This document shows, in pieces, positions 52,341-62,012 of a DNA stretch of 64,000 bases. The number at the start of each line of letters is the position of its first letter. Within the stretch, counting starts at the first letter, position 1. Made by a program: the position numbers and the translations under genes. The stretch is from the NCBI GenBank assembly GCA_965237635.1, contig CBDEFX010000002.1, forward strand, positions 62,001 to 126,000, given 5' to 3'. This DNA comes from CBDEFX01 sp965237635. GTDB taxonomy: Bacteria > Chloroflexota > Dehalococcoidia > Lucifugimonadales > CAUZJF01. Below the pieces are notes generated by a model. It ran no database searches. It was given only the letters and a program-made list of their open reading frames with translations, and was not told the DNA's origin.

Positions 52341-54554
52341 ATGGAGTCGAATGTCGTCCTCTCTACCAAGGAATTCAAGACGGTGGGGAAGCGCCCGATT
52401 CGCCACGACGGATATGAAAAGGTGACCGGCAAGGCCCTCTACGGCGCGGATATCCATCTACCCGGCCTCCTGCAGGCGAAGATGCTGCGGAGTCCTCACG
52501 CTCACGCAAGGATCGTCTCCATAGACACCAGCAGGGCGGAGGCACACCCCAACGTCAAAGCGGTGGTAACGGCCAAGGACCTGCCGGGGTCGCGGGACCC
52601 GAGCGATCGCATCAACAACGTCCTGGCCGGCGGGAAGGTCTTGTATAAGGGCCATGCCGTGGCGGCGGTCGCCGCAGTCAGTCGACACGTCGCTGAGGAG
52701 GCGCTGTCTCTCATTGACGTCGAGTACGAGGTCCTCCCGGCGGCTACGAACGTCGAGGACGCGATGAAGCCGGAAGCCGCTCGCCTGCATGAAGAGTACA
52801 AAGGCAATATCTCGAAACACACCCAGTTGAAGCTCGGGGACGTCGACAAGGCGTTCCAGGACGCGGATATTGTAGTCGAGCGGGAGTTCCGCACCAAATC
52901 GGTGCATCAGGGCTACATCGAGCCTCACTCCGCTACGGCAACGTGGACAGCCGACGACAAGATCACCCTCTGGTGCAGCTCCCAGGGCCACTTCCAGATG
53001 GGTGAAAGCACCGCCAAAGCGTTGGGGATACCTACCTCGAAGATCAAAGTGGTGCCGTTGGAGATAGGCGGCGGGTTCGGCGGGAAGACGACCATCTACC
53101 TCGAGCCCGTGGCCGTCTTGCTGTCTCGCAAGTCCGGGCATCCCGTGAAGGTCACCATGACCCGCGCCGAGGTGTTAGAGGCGAGCGGACCAACGTCCGG
53201 GAGCTACACGAAGATCAAGATGGGGGCCACGAAAGAGGGGCGTCTGACCGCCGCCCAAGCAGACCTGAGGTACGAGGCGGGAGCGTTCCCCGGCTCCCCC
53301 GTGGGAGCCGCCGCTATATGTATGTTCACTCCCTACAACGTCGAGAACCTGCTGATCGACGCATACGACGTGGTCGACAACAAGCCCGGCACTGCGGCCT
53401 ACAGGGCTCCGGGGGCGCCGATCGGGTCTTTCGCCTCTGAGAGCGTGGTTGATGAGATATGCGAGAAGGTGTCGATGGACCCCTTGGAGTTTCGTGTACT
53501 GAACGGCGCGAAGGAGGGCACACGCCGGTCCGACGGCGTCGCCAACCCCCGGATAGGGTGCATCGAGACCGTTGAAGCGGCGAGAGCGCACGATCACTAC
53601 TCGACGCGATTGGAGGGGCCTAACCGGGGTAGGGGAGTCGCGTCTGGCTATTGGATGAACGGGGGAGGGCCGGCCTGTGCGACGGCCAACGTCAACTACG
53701 ATGGGACCGTGCACCTTATCATCGGTTCGGTTGACATCGGCGGCACTCGCGTCGCCGCCGCCCAGCAGTTCGCCGAGGTGCTTGGCATACCCGCGGAGGA
53801 CGTCAATCCGCAAGTCGGCGATACCGAGTCGATCGGGTACACGTCGATGACCGGCGGCAGCAGCGTCGCGTTCAAGACGGGCTGGGCTTGCTACGAGGCA
53901 GCTCAGGACGTGAAGCGGCAGATGATCGAGCGCGCGGCCCAGCTCTGGGAGGCCGCGAGTGACGATGTCGAGCTGTCGGACGGCGCGCTGCGACACAAGT
54001 CTGATCCCGAGTTCCGGATGACGTTCCAGGAGATGGCCGAGATGCTTCCGCAGGCCGGCGGCCCGGTCGTCGGCCGCGCTAATCTGACCGCATCCGGTCC
54101 GGGAAGCGCCTTCGCCACCAACATCGTAGACCTGGAGGTCGACCCGGAGACCGGCAAGGTCACCATCTTGCGCTATACCGCCTTGCAGGATGCCGGCAAG
54201 GCCATTCACCCCAGCTACGTTGAAGGCCAGATGCAGGGAGGCGTCGCGCAAGGCATCGGCTGGGCCCTGAACGAAGAGTACTATATGAGCGAAGACGGGC
54301 AGATGCTCAACGCCAGCTTCCTGGACTACCGGATGCCCACCTCTCTCGACCTGCCCATGATCGATACGGTGATAGTCGAGGTCGCGAACCCGCGGCATCC
54401 CTACGGTGCCAGGGGCGTTGCCGAGGTCCCGATTGTTGCTCCGCTCGCTGCCGTCGCAAACGCTATCTACGACGCCATCGGTGTCCGGATGACCAGCCTT
54501 CCGATGAACCCCCCGGCCATCGTCGCCGCCTTAGCAGCACAAAACGGCAACTAG
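52341..54554 (+). CDS. Xanthine dehydrogenase family molybdopterin-binding subunit
   Basis: This 737-residue large subunit starts at the ATG at 52341 behind GGAGG. RHDGYEKVTGKALYGADIHL opens the Ald_Xan_dh_C domain; VVPLEIGGGFGGKTTIYLEP and YRAPGAPIGSFASESVVDEI are cofactor-binding loops, and YGARGVAEVPIVAPLAAVAN is the C-terminal loop with the Glu that acts as base. It would need FAD and 2Fe-2S subunits, which are not adjacent. The substrate may be an aldehyde, purine or CoA thioester; it cannot be told from sequence. Confidence 0.92.
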   Translation: MESNVVLSTKEFKTVGKRPIRHDGYEKVTGKALYGADIHLPGLLQAKMLRSPHAHARIVSIDTSRAEAHPNVKAVVTAKDLPGSRDPSDRINNVLAGGKVLYKGHAVAAVAAVSRHVAEEALSLIDVEYEVLPAATNVEDAMKPEAARLHEEYKGNISKHTQLKLGDVDKAFQDADIVVEREFRTKSVHQGYIEPHSATATWTADDKITLWCSSQGHFQMGESTAKALGIPTSKIKVVPLEIGGGFGGKTTIYLEPVAVLLSRKSGHPVKVTMTRAEVLEASGPTSGSYTKIKMGATKEGRLTAAQADLRYEAGAFPGSPVGAAAICMFTPYNVENLLIDAYDVVDNKPGTAAYRAPGAPIGSFASESVVDEICEKVSMDPLEFRVLNGAKEGTRRSDGVANPRIGCIETVEAARAHDHYSTRLEGPNRGRGVASGYWMNGGGPACATANVNYDGTVHLIIGSVDIGGTRVAAAQQFAEVLGIPAEDVNPQVGDTESIGYTSMTGGSSVAFKTGWACYEAAQDVKRQMIERAAQLWEAASDDVELSDGALRHKSDPEFRMTFQEMAEMLPQAGGPVVGRANLTASGPGSAFATNIVDLEVDPETGKVTILRYTALQDAGKAIHPSYVEGQMQGGVAQGIGWALNEEYYMSEDGQMLNASFLDYRMPTSLDLPMIDTVIVEVANPRHPYGARGVAEVPIVAPLAAVANAIYDAIGVRMTSLPMNPPAIVAALAAQNGN

Positions 54555-55167
54555 GCCTCACCTGGATCCCGCGACGCATGGCTGCGCGACGCTGCTTTGC
54601 GTAAGAAGTCCCCGCCAATCGTCTCCCTGAGCCCCCGGGCGAAGGGTCTGGGGAGGGGTGGTCCCCACGCCCAGGCAGCGCGAACGGTGAATCTGACCTA
54701 CGTTCGTGGTGAGCCCGTCGAACCACGGTCCCCGGTGCGACTTTCCGTGCAAAGCCATCGCATGAAACTGGCCGCTAACGGTCGGCAGAAGCCTGATACA
54801 TCTGCCATCCGTTGTCGTATAATGGCCTCATAGGGGAACAGTGCGGATTCCACTCCTCGCTGCCCCCACAGAATTCCCGCGCTCCGAGCCTTCGCCGATG
54901 TCCACCAACTGACTGATTTCAGTAGCAGCCAAACTAGTCGTTAATGGCACGCGTTGTCACGTTTCGATATGTCATGCTGAGGAGTCCGCGACGAAGCATT
55001 TGGGGCTGGGTCAGCGTCTGGTGTAGCTCGCGTGAGGCCACCCCTCCCCAGATTCTTCAGACTGACATTTTCAAATCATCCGTAACTAACGACTAGCCCG
55101 CTTGGCTGATGTCCGCAAAGTTAGGGCTGGAGAGCCCGGATCCGAGAACGCCGGAGGGGCCAACCAC
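54555..55167. other. Interval with dispersed repeat and a possible promoter
   Basis: A second copy of the 48283-48365 repeat lies at 54592-54660. TATAAT at 54818-54823 could be a -10 element for the downstream sigma-factor gene. No gene is seen. Confidence 0.45.
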
Positions 55168-56580
55168 TTGGTCATAGACCGCACAGCTGACGCGTCGCCT
55201 GACCCCGACTTGGGTGGAGGGCCTTCAGAGTCTCGCGGTAACCTGGACGCCGCCGGGTTCGAGGCCACGCAGGACGCCGTCCGCCAATACCTGCTCACGA
55301 TCGGCCAGTACCGCCTGCTGACTAAGAAGGAGGAGGTCGAGCTCAGCCTCGCGGTGCAGGGCCGGCTACTTCTCAAACAGCTTCGACAGGACCTTCATGA
55401 ATCCCACGGCCGCCCACCGGTACCGAACGAGTTGGGGGCGACCATCTACGTCAATCTGGCCGCACATCGAGACCTGCTGGCTGGCCTGGTGCTAACGCTA
55501 GGAGGCCAGGTGGACGGACTCGGAATCAACGACCTTCTCTCGATCCCATCGGTGCAGGAAACCCTGGACGGCTCGCTCCCGCCGGAGGTCAAGCAAGCAA
55601 TAGGTGAGAGAGCAGGGGTCCCGGAAGATAAGGTGTCGCCTGGATTGGCCGAGCTGTCGACGCTGCCCCGATTGATCCCTCAGCACTTAGTCGAGGCCCT
55701 CGATCACGCAAGCGCAAAGGGCCGGCCGAATGAAACTCCCAGCGCCGAAGCGGCGGCGACGCTCCTACGGCGTGACAAGACCGAGCTCGAGGAGTGGTGG
55801 GACGGCATCGAGCAAAGGGGGCACGAGGCGTCGGACCGGCTTGTCAACTCCAATCTGCGGCTGGTGGTCAGTGTCGCGAGAAAGTATCTTGGGCGCGGAC
55901 TGCCGTTGCTCGACCTAATACAAGAAGGAAACCTCGGCCTGATGCGGGCCGTCGAGAAGTTCGACCCCCATCGAGGCTACAAGTTCAGCACCTACGCCAC
56001 CTGGTGGATTCGCCAGGGTGTCACAAGGGCCTTGGCAGACAAGAGCCGGACCATCCGGCTACCGGTCCACGTAGTCGAAAGAGTGCAAAAACTTAATGGA
56101 GCCGAGCGGGAGCTCACGAGCAGACTTGGCAGGGCAGTGACTTCGCGGGAGCTGGCCGAGGAGTTGGGCTGGCCCATTGAAACCGTCGAAGACCTCTTAC
56201 GCCAGCGGCAACAAACAGTATCGCTGGACATGCCGGTCGGCGAGGAAGGCGGATCGGCAGTTCAGGACTTGATAGAGGACACCTCCGGCCTGGCTCCGGA
56301 GGAGGTCGCGATCCACCAGTTCACCCGAGAAGGCGTGCTGCGAGCCGTCAGAGACCTTCCCGCCCGTCTTGCCCTGGTGCTGCAGCTCCGCTTTGGCCTG
56401 CTGGACCAGCGGCCCCGGACACTGGAAGAGGTTGGCCAGCAGATCGGCGTCACCAGGGAACGGGTGCGACAGCTCGAACGACAGGCGCTTGGCCTGCTCA
56501 AGAAATCGGGTCGTCTCCCTGCTCTCTTGAAAGATACGGAAGACGACCAGGACGACGAGGTCGTGCCTGAGTCTGGATGA
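55168..56580 (+). CDS. RNA polymerase sigma-70 family factor, RpoD/SigA type
   Basis: This protein of about 470 residues is called from the TTG at 55168 because GGAGGGG sits 7 bases upstream; a TTG at 55102 is also in frame. Region 1.2 is DAVRQYLLTIGQYRLLTKKE. A non-conserved insert of about 120 residues precedes region 2 (NSNLRLVVSVARKYLGRGLP, LLDLIQEGNLGLMRAVEKFD, YKFSTYATWWIRQGVTRALA). Region 3 and region 4 (RTLEEVGQQIGVTRERVRQL) complete a group 1 or 2 factor. It directs promoter recognition at -10 and -35 elements. Downstream lies the polyamine pair. Confidence 0.92.
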   Translation: MVIDRTADASPDPDLGGGPSESRGNLDAAGFEATQDAVRQYLLTIGQYRLLTKKEEVELSLAVQGRLLLKQLRQDLHESHGRPPVPNELGATIYVNLAAHRDLLAGLVLTLGGQVDGLGINDLLSIPSVQETLDGSLPPEVKQAIGERAGVPEDKVSPGLAELSTLPRLIPQHLVEALDHASAKGRPNETPSAEAAATLLRRDKTELEEWWDGIEQRGHEASDRLVNSNLRLVVSVARKYLGRGLPLLDLIQEGNLGLMRAVEKFDPHRGYKFSTYATWWIRQGVTRALADKSRTIRLPVHVVERVQKLNGAERELTSRLGRAVTSRELAEELGWPIETVEDLLRQRQQTVSLDMPVGEEGGSAVQDLIEDTSGLAPEEVAIHQFTREGVLRAVRDLPARLALVLQLRFGLLDQRPRTLEEVGQQIGVTRERVRQLERQALGLLKKSGRLPALLKDTEDDQDDEVVPESG

Positions 56581-56619
56581 CCCTCAGATGAGCGCCGAAC
56601 GGGCCCAGTTCCCAACGTG

Positions 56620-56625
56620 TATAAT
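56620..56625 (+). promoter_or_regulatory. -10 element upstream of the polyamine genes
   Basis: TATAAT, preceded by TG, 45 bases before the speH start. No convincing -35 is seen. Confidence 0.4.
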
Positions 56626-56669
56626 ATCGGTCTGCTCAAATCGCAACACTTCGCATGGAGGGTGGGTGA

Positions 56670-57041
56670 TTGAATGCGCTAGGTACACATCTGCTGCTAG
56701 ACCTGAGAGAGTGCGACGAAGAACTACTCGACAACATCAACTACATCGAAGAGGCGATGGTGGGCGCGGCCGCCGAGGCCGGCGCGACGATTGTAGGGCA
56801 GACCTTCCACAAGTTCGATCCCCGTGGGGTCACCGGAGTTGTCGCCATCGCCGAGTCACATCTGTCCATCCACACCTGGCCAGAGTACGGATACGCCGCC
56901 CTGGACATCTTCACGTGCGGGACGGCATTCGAGCCCCATAAAGCCGCTCAACTGATAATCGAGCGCATCCGCTGTGTTCGGCCGTCCATCACCGAAGTCA
57001 AGCGTGGCCCACTCTTGGAAGCTACCCCTGCCGTCGTCTGA
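56670..57041 (+). CDS. speH: S-adenosylmethionine decarboxylase proenzyme
   Basis: This 123-residue class 1B AdoMet decarboxylase has a TTG start with GGAGG upstream. Self-cleavage occurs between Glu62 and Ser63 in VAIAESHLSIHTWPEYGYAA, leaving the pyruvoyl cofactor from Ser63; His68 and Cys83 (IFTCGT) are the processing and proton-donor residues. It makes decarboxylated AdoMet for aminopropyl transfer. The stop overlaps the ATG of the synthase gene by one base (TGATG), so both are co-translated. Confidence 0.95.
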   Translation: MNALGTHLLLDLRECDEELLDNINYIEEAMVGAAAEAGATIVGQTFHKFDPRGVTGVVAIAESHLSIHTWPEYGYAALDIFTCGTAFEPHKAAQLIIERIRCVRPSITEVKRGPLLEATPAVV

Positions 57042-57973
57042 TGGCAGGCCCTACCACGCGGCCTCCGGACGGGGAGTGGCACTACGAGTACATTACTCCC
57101 GACCTTCTCCAAGCTGAGCGCCTAGACAAGGTCATATTCACCGGCAAGACCCCATATCAGTCGGTCACCATCCAGGATACCGCATGTTTCGGCCGGACGC
57201 TGGTGCTGGACGATAAGACCCAGTCCACCGAGCTGGACGAGTTCGTCTACCACGAGGCGCTGGTCCAGCCCGCTATGATATCCCACCCCGAGCCGCGCGA
57301 GGTATTCGTGGCGGGAGGTGGGGAGGGCGCGACCATCCGGGAAGTGCTATCGCACAAATCTGTCTCGCGAGTGGTGATGGTCGACATCGACGCCCAAGTC
57401 GTCGAGCTTTGCAAACGATACCTACCAAATCACCATAACGGCGCCTTCGACGACCCACGCCTTGAGCTCCACCACGCGGACGCCCTCACGTTCTTGAAGG
57501 AGACGCCGGAGCGATTCGACGTCGCCGTGATCGACGTGCCCGACCCGCTGGAAGAGGGACCGGCATACCTGATGTACACCCAGGAGTTCTACACCCTCCT
57601 GAAGGACCGACTGAAACCGCAGGGGGTGATGGTTGCCCAGTCCGGGCCTACAGGACCCGCCTTCTACCTCCAGTGCTTCTCGGCCGTCGCGAACACGATT
57701 AGGTCGGTCTTTCCCTCCGTCTGCGCCTACGAGGCGTTCGTGCCATCCTTTGGGTCGACCTGGGGCTTCGTCGTTGGCTCCCTCGGACCCGGTCCGGCCG
57801 CGCTATCGGTGGAGTCGGTCGATGAGCGGATTGCCGATCGAGTCGGCCGCGAGCTGCGCCACTACGACGGAGTGACCCACAGGGGGATGTTCGCTCTTCC
57901 CAAGTACCTGAGGGAAGCGACGGCCACCGAGGAGAGGGTTATCACTGAAGCGACCCCGCTTTTCGTCCCCTAG
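57041..57973 (+). CDS. speE: Spermidine synthase-like aminopropyltransferase
   Basis: This 310-residue protein has the family motifs YQSVTIQDTACFGRTLVLDD, STELDEFVYHEALVQPAM, VFVAGGGEGATIREVLSHKS and VMVDIDAQVVELCKRYLP. The catalytic loop reads VIDVPDPLEEGP rather than the DSTDP of classical spermidine synthases; DVPDP-type loops occur in thermospermine and other aminopropyltransferases, so the product may not be plain spermidine. It is coupled to speH. Confidence 0.93.
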   Translation: MAGPTTRPPDGEWHYEYITPDLLQAERLDKVIFTGKTPYQSVTIQDTACFGRTLVLDDKTQSTELDEFVYHEALVQPAMISHPEPREVFVAGGGEGATIREVLSHKSVSRVVMVDIDAQVVELCKRYLPNHHNGAFDDPRLELHHADALTFLKETPERFDVAVIDVPDPLEEGPAYLMYTQEFYTLLKDRLKPQGVMVAQSGPTGPAFYLQCFSAVANTIRSVFPSVCAYEAFVPSFGSTWGFVVGSLGPGPAALSVESVDERIADRVGRELRHYDGVTHRGMFALPKYLREATATEERVITEATPLFVP

Positions 57974-57986
57974 GCGACGACTCGTC

Positions 57987-58810
57987 ATGCCGGTCCCGCT
58001 TGCGACTTCAGTCCGCCTTACGCGCACCGCCGCGGTCTGGTTCGCATTTATGCCATATCTCCTGCTCGCATCGGCTTGCGACGAGCCTCAGCCGACGCCA
58101 ACACCGAGGCAACCGACAGCCCCCCAACTCAGACGGCGCTGATACCAACGCCGGTGCCAGCTCCAACCTCGACGACGCCCGGGTCACAGGACACACCTGA
58201 GCAGCTAAGCTTCCTGGCGTTGGGCGACTCTTACACCATCGGAGAGAGCGTGGCGGTTGAGGACCGCTGGCCCGTCCAGCTTGCCCGACGTCTACAAGAA
58301 GAGGGGATCGATATCGCTGAGCCGGAGATCATCGCTCGGACAGGCTGGACCACCGGCCAGCTGTTGGCGGCAATCGATACCGCCAGCCCAACCGGACCTT
58401 ACAGTCTTGTCACGCTTCTGATAGGTGTGAACAACCAGTTCCGGAGCCTTGGTGTCGACGACTACCGGGTCGAGCTAGCCGAACTGCTGCAGCAAGCGGT
58501 CGAATTGGCAGGCGGTGACTCGTCGCGTGTGATCGTCTTCTCAATTCCGGACTGGGGCGTGACGCCGTTCGCCGAGGGCGCAGACCGGTCCCAGATCGCC
58601 CGGGAGATCGACCTCTTCAACGCCGTAAAGCGGGAAGAGACGACGCGCACCGGCGCCACGTACGTGGACATCACCCCAATCTCGCGAAGGGCCGAAACCG
58701 ACCTCAGCCTCCTGGCCGACGACGGCCTGCACCCTTCGGGCGAAATGTACGGGGAATGGAAGGACATGGTGTTGCCTGTGGCGCTAGAGCCGTTGGCCGC
58801 ACGGTCGTAG
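57987..58810 (+). pseudogene. SGNH/GDSL hydrolase lipoprotein with a frameshift in a C tract
   Basis: An ATG at 57987 encodes a lipoprotein signal (VWFAFMPYLLLASAC) and Pro-rich linker (DEPQPTPTPRQPTAP). A six-C run (58120-58125) throws the frame; seven C would continue TAPPTQTALIPTPVPAPTST into the hydrolase domain. That domain has LSFLALGDSYTIGESV (GDS Ser), TLLIGVNNQFRSLGVDDY and DDGLHPSGEMY (catalytic DxxH). It acts on an unknown ester, outside the membrane. The catalytic frame itself is intact from about 58076. Confidence 0.82.
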
Positions 58811-58826
58811 TGGGCACCGGGGGCCT

Positions 58827-59273
58827 CTAGTCAGGCGAGACGACTTCCACCAGGAAGTCGCCGGGCGTCATGACCTTCAATGGGAGGTCGGCCGAGGCCA
58901 CCGCCGGCGTCAACAAATGTCGCCGGTCGAGGGTCAACATGTATGTAGAGCCGCATTCAAGAGCTGCCGCCAGGACATGGGCATCCTTCCTCCCCGTAAG
59001 GGGTACGCACCACTCCAATCGCTCGTTTGAAGGAGGTGGCCTTACCTCGGGGCTGACCGCAGCGAGCTGCTGATAGAATCTTATTACCTCCCTCTCACCG
59101 AACTTCTCGGCGATGTTCCATCGGGCCTCTAATAGGATTACGGTCGTAAGGACGGCGCGAAACCGCGTTCCTTGACATGCCTCGATCGCCACCGCTGAGC
59201 CGCCGGTTGGGGAGCGGGATGCGGCGACCAGGACGCTGGCATCGAAGAAGACCGGGGCGGGCGTGGACACCAC
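58827..59273 (-). CDS. PIN domain toxin of an AbrB-PIN pair
   Basis: This 148-residue protein starts at a GTG immediately after the antitoxin stop. VFFDASVLVAASRSPTGGSA gives the first PIN Asp, TTVILLEARWNI the conserved Glu, and GRKDAHVLAAALECG the second Asp. PIN toxins are Mg-dependent ribonucleases, usually cutting tRNA or rRNA. It is transcribed with the AbrB-like gene. Confidence 0.8.
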   Translation of the reverse strand: MVSTPAPVFFDASVLVAASRSPTGGSAVAIEACQGTRFRAVLTTVILLEARWNIAEKFGEREVIRFYQQLAAVSPEVRPPPSNERLEWCVPLTGRKDAHVLAAALECGSTYMLTLDRRHLLTPAVASADLPLKVMTPGDFLVEVVSPD

Positions 59274-59552
59274 TTAAAGCGCTCCCTGCCGGAGCAACTT
59301 GTGAACTCGTTTCCGAACTTCCGGATTAAGCTTGTCCTCATCCGTGAATCTAGAAACCTCTTCTTCCGTGTACCGCCGCAGCACATCCTCGCCCTGGCGT
59401 AGCGGAATGAGTTCGAGGTGGTCTCCTACCAAAGACACATCGAGAAGGGTATCGGGCTCGATCCCAAGCGCCTCTCTGAACTCCGCCGGTATCGTAACCT
59501 GCCCCTTGGCAAGGGACTTCACGACCTTTCGACGTACGTCGGCCGCTGTCAT
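59274..59552 (-). CDS. AbrB/SpoVT-type antitoxin
   Basis: This 92-residue protein has the swapped-hairpin AbrB fold (VKSLAKGQVTIPAEFREALG then IEPDTLLDVSLVGDHLELIP). The C-terminal half, rich in charged residues (YTEEEVSRFTDEDKLNPEVR), probably binds the PIN toxin. It is the first gene of the pair, divergent from the helicase gene. Confidence 0.85.
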   Translation of the reverse strand: MTAADVRRKVVKSLAKGQVTIPAEFREALGIEPDTLLDVSLVGDHLELIPLRQGEDVLRRYTEEEVSRFTDEDKLNPEVRKRVHKLLRQGAL

Positions 59553-59705
59553 GATAATACCTCCGTATTTCGACTATTCCTACTTTCCGCCTTTACAGTA
59601 TACCACCAACTCGCGCGAACGCTCGACGTTGCCACGGTAGGGGCGCAAGGCCTTGCGCCCTGTCCCCGGACCCCAAGCGGCCCTTTCAGCGAACGCGTCC
59701 TGCGG

Positions 59706-59714
59706 TGCTATAAT
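59706..59714 (+). promoter_or_regulatory. Extended -10 promoter of the helicase gene
   Basis: TGCTATAAT lies 14 bases before the ATG, so the transcript would have a very short leader. No clear -35 is visible, as is common with extended -10 promoters. Confidence 0.5.
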
Positions 59715-59728
59715 TGCCGCTAGAAGCC

Positions 59729-61996
59729 ATGCCTCCCGACATCCTCGAAGGACTGAACCCCAAGCAGCGAGAAGCCGTCGAGACTATCGATGGCCCCCTC
59801 CTCATAGTCGCCGGGCCGGGCAGCGGCAAGACCCGCGTAATCACCCACCGCATCGCCTACCTGGTGAGGGACTGCGGAGTGACTCCCTATCGTGTCGCGG
59901 CCGTCACCTTCACCAACAAGGCCGCCCAAGAGATGCGCGGGCGTTTGTTCGGGAAGAATGACAAAGACCCTTCGGCCCCGCTGCTCAACTGGGGCATGCG
60001 AGACCAAGGGCTGACCATAAGTACCTTCCACGCTTTCTGCGCCATGGTATTGCGACGCGAGGGCCACAACATCGGGACCGACCGGAACTTCGCCATCTAC
60101 GACGATGCTGACCAGATAGCCGCCATCAAGCGGAGCATGAACGAGGCGAACGTCGACCCGAAGCAGTTCGGCCAAAGGGCCATCCTGTCTCGGATCTCGA
60201 GCGCCAAGAGTCAGCTGCTGGGAGTCGAGGGCTTCGTGGCGCGTCAGGAAGACTATTTCGACGAGATCGTCTCCAGAGTGTACGAGAGATACGAGCATGC
60301 GCTGTCGCAGAGCTCGGCCCTGGACTTCGACGACCTCCTTCTGAAGACACATCTCCTTTTCCAGCAGTTCCCCGAAGTGGTTGGCAAGTTCCAGGGCCGA
60401 TACGTGCACTTCATGATCGATGAGTTCCAGGACACCAACGTCGCCCAGTACGAGATCGCGAAGCAGCTCAGTCAGGAACACCGAAACCTGTGCGTCGTCG
60501 GCGATCCGGACCAGTCCATCTACTCGTGGCGCAACGCGGACATAAGAAACATCCTCAGCTTCCAGTCAGACTACCCCGAGGCCAAGATAATCGCGCTCGA
60601 GGAGAACTACCGGTCGACGCAGACTATCCTGGACGCCGCCGCGAAACTCATTGCGTCGAACGAGCAGCGGGTGGAAAAAGAGCTGTGGACCAAGAACGGT
60701 CGCGGCGTGCCCATAACCGTTCAGGAGGGCTATAACGAGAAGGAGGAGGCCCAGCTCGTCGTTCGTGAGCTGGACCGGCTGGTCCGCGAGGAAGGCTACA
60801 GTCGGACCGACATAGCGGTAATGTACCGGGTCAACGCGCAGTCCAGGGCACTCGAAGAGTCCTGCTTGCGATACGGCGTCCCGTATCAGCTGGTCGGCCT
60901 CAGGTTCTACCAGCGACAGGAGATCAAGGACGTCACCTCCTACCTTCGGCTGGTCGCCAACCCGAACGACGACGTAAGCCTGGGGAGGGTCGTCAACCTG
61001 CCTCAAAGGGGCATCGGCCAGCGTACACTGGACGAGCTCACCAGGATGGCGCGGGACTTTGGGGTCTCAATGTACGAGGCCATTGAGACGCTATCCCAGG
61101 GTGAGGCGGACGGAAATTCGATTCAGCCTAGGTCGGCGCGCGCTCTTTCCGACTTCCGAGAGCTCATCCAGGGGCTGATCTCGGAGAGTGAGACGCTCGA
61201 CTTGTCCGAGCTGATAGACCTGGTGCTCGAGCGGACCGGCTACAAACGATATGTTCAGGACGAGGCCGAGCGCGGCGAGGAGCGCTGGGAGAACCTCCTG
61301 GAGTTTAGGAACACCGCGCGCGAGTTCCTCGATCTCGATGGACGCGACGCCTTGACCGCGTTCCTAGAAAGCGTCGCGCTGGTAAGCGACACCGACAACC
61401 TCAACGAGAAGGCCGACGCCGTTACGCTGATTACCCTGCATCAGGCCAAGGGACTGGAGTTCCCTGTGGTCTTCATCGTCGGCATGGAAGAAGGTCTTCT
61501 GCCTCACATACGCTCGATGGACGACGACGCCGAAATGGAGGAAGAGCGCCGGCTCTGCTACGTCGGAGTTACCAGGGCCAAGGAGAGGCTGTACTTGCAC
61601 CGGGCCTTTCGTCGCGGCTTTCGCGGCGGGTTCGAGCCCAGCACGCCATCCCGTTTCCTCGCGGACATTCCTCGCGACCTTATCGTCGCTTCGAGGTCGA
61701 GGAGGCCCGAAGGCACCGGACAGATGCGGTGGACTCCGACCCCTAGCGTGGCAAAGGCAAGGGCTGCGACCGCCGGCAACGGATCCGCTGCGTCCAATGA
61801 GCAGAGCGAGGATCCCCCATCACCCAAAAAAGTATTTACCACTGGCGACAAGGTCCGGCACGCGACCTTCGGGGATGGCATCGTCACCAACAGCAAACCC
61901 TCCGGCGACGACGTGGAGGTCACCGTGGCCTTCACAGACGGAGGCGGCGTCAAGCGACTGCTCCTCGGTTTCGCTCCGCTTGAGAAAGTCGAGTAG
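59729..61996 (+). CDS. pcrA: ATP-dependent DNA helicase, PcrA/UvrD type
   Basis: This 755-residue superfamily 1A helicase has motif Q LNPKQREAV, Walker A AGPGSGKT (28-35), motif II YVHFMIDEFQDTNVAQYEIA, motif III VVGDPDQSIYSWRNA, motif IV ALEENYRSTQTILDAA, motif V VTLITLHQAKGLEFPVVFIV and motif VI RRLCYVGVTRAKERL. The C-terminal TTGDKVRHATFGDGIVTNSK is the Tudor-like domain that binds RNA polymerase in PcrA. It acts in repair, replication-fork and transcription conflict resolution. A short linker leads to the next operon genes. Confidence 0.96.
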   Translation: MPPDILEGLNPKQREAVETIDGPLLIVAGPGSGKTRVITHRIAYLVRDCGVTPYRVAAVTFTNKAAQEMRGRLFGKNDKDPSAPLLNWGMRDQGLTISTFHAFCAMVLRREGHNIGTDRNFAIYDDADQIAAIKRSMNEANVDPKQFGQRAILSRISSAKSQLLGVEGFVARQEDYFDEIVSRVYERYEHALSQSSALDFDDLLLKTHLLFQQFPEVVGKFQGRYVHFMIDEFQDTNVAQYEIAKQLSQEHRNLCVVGDPDQSIYSWRNADIRNILSFQSDYPEAKIIALEENYRSTQTILDAAAKLIASNEQRVEKELWTKNGRGVPITVQEGYNEKEEAQLVVRELDRLVREEGYSRTDIAVMYRVNAQSRALEESCLRYGVPYQLVGLRFYQRQEIKDVTSYLRLVANPNDDVSLGRVVNLPQRGIGQRTLDELTRMARDFGVSMYEAIETLSQGEADGNSIQPRSARALSDFRELIQGLISESETLDLSELIDLVLERTGYKRYVQDEAERGEERWENLLEFRNTAREFLDLDGRDALTAFLESVALVSDTDNLNEKADAVTLITLHQAKGLEFPVVFIVGMEEGLLPHIRSMDDDAEMEEERRLCYVGVTRAKERLYLHRAFRRGFRGGFEPSTPSRFLADIPRDLIVASRSRRPEGTGQMRWTPTPSVAKARAATAGNGSAASNEQSEDPPSPKKVFTTGDKVRHATFGDGIVTNSKPSGDDVEVTVAFTDGGGVKRLLLGFAPLEKVE

Positions 61997-62012
61997 GGAA
62001 GACAGGTTCTAT

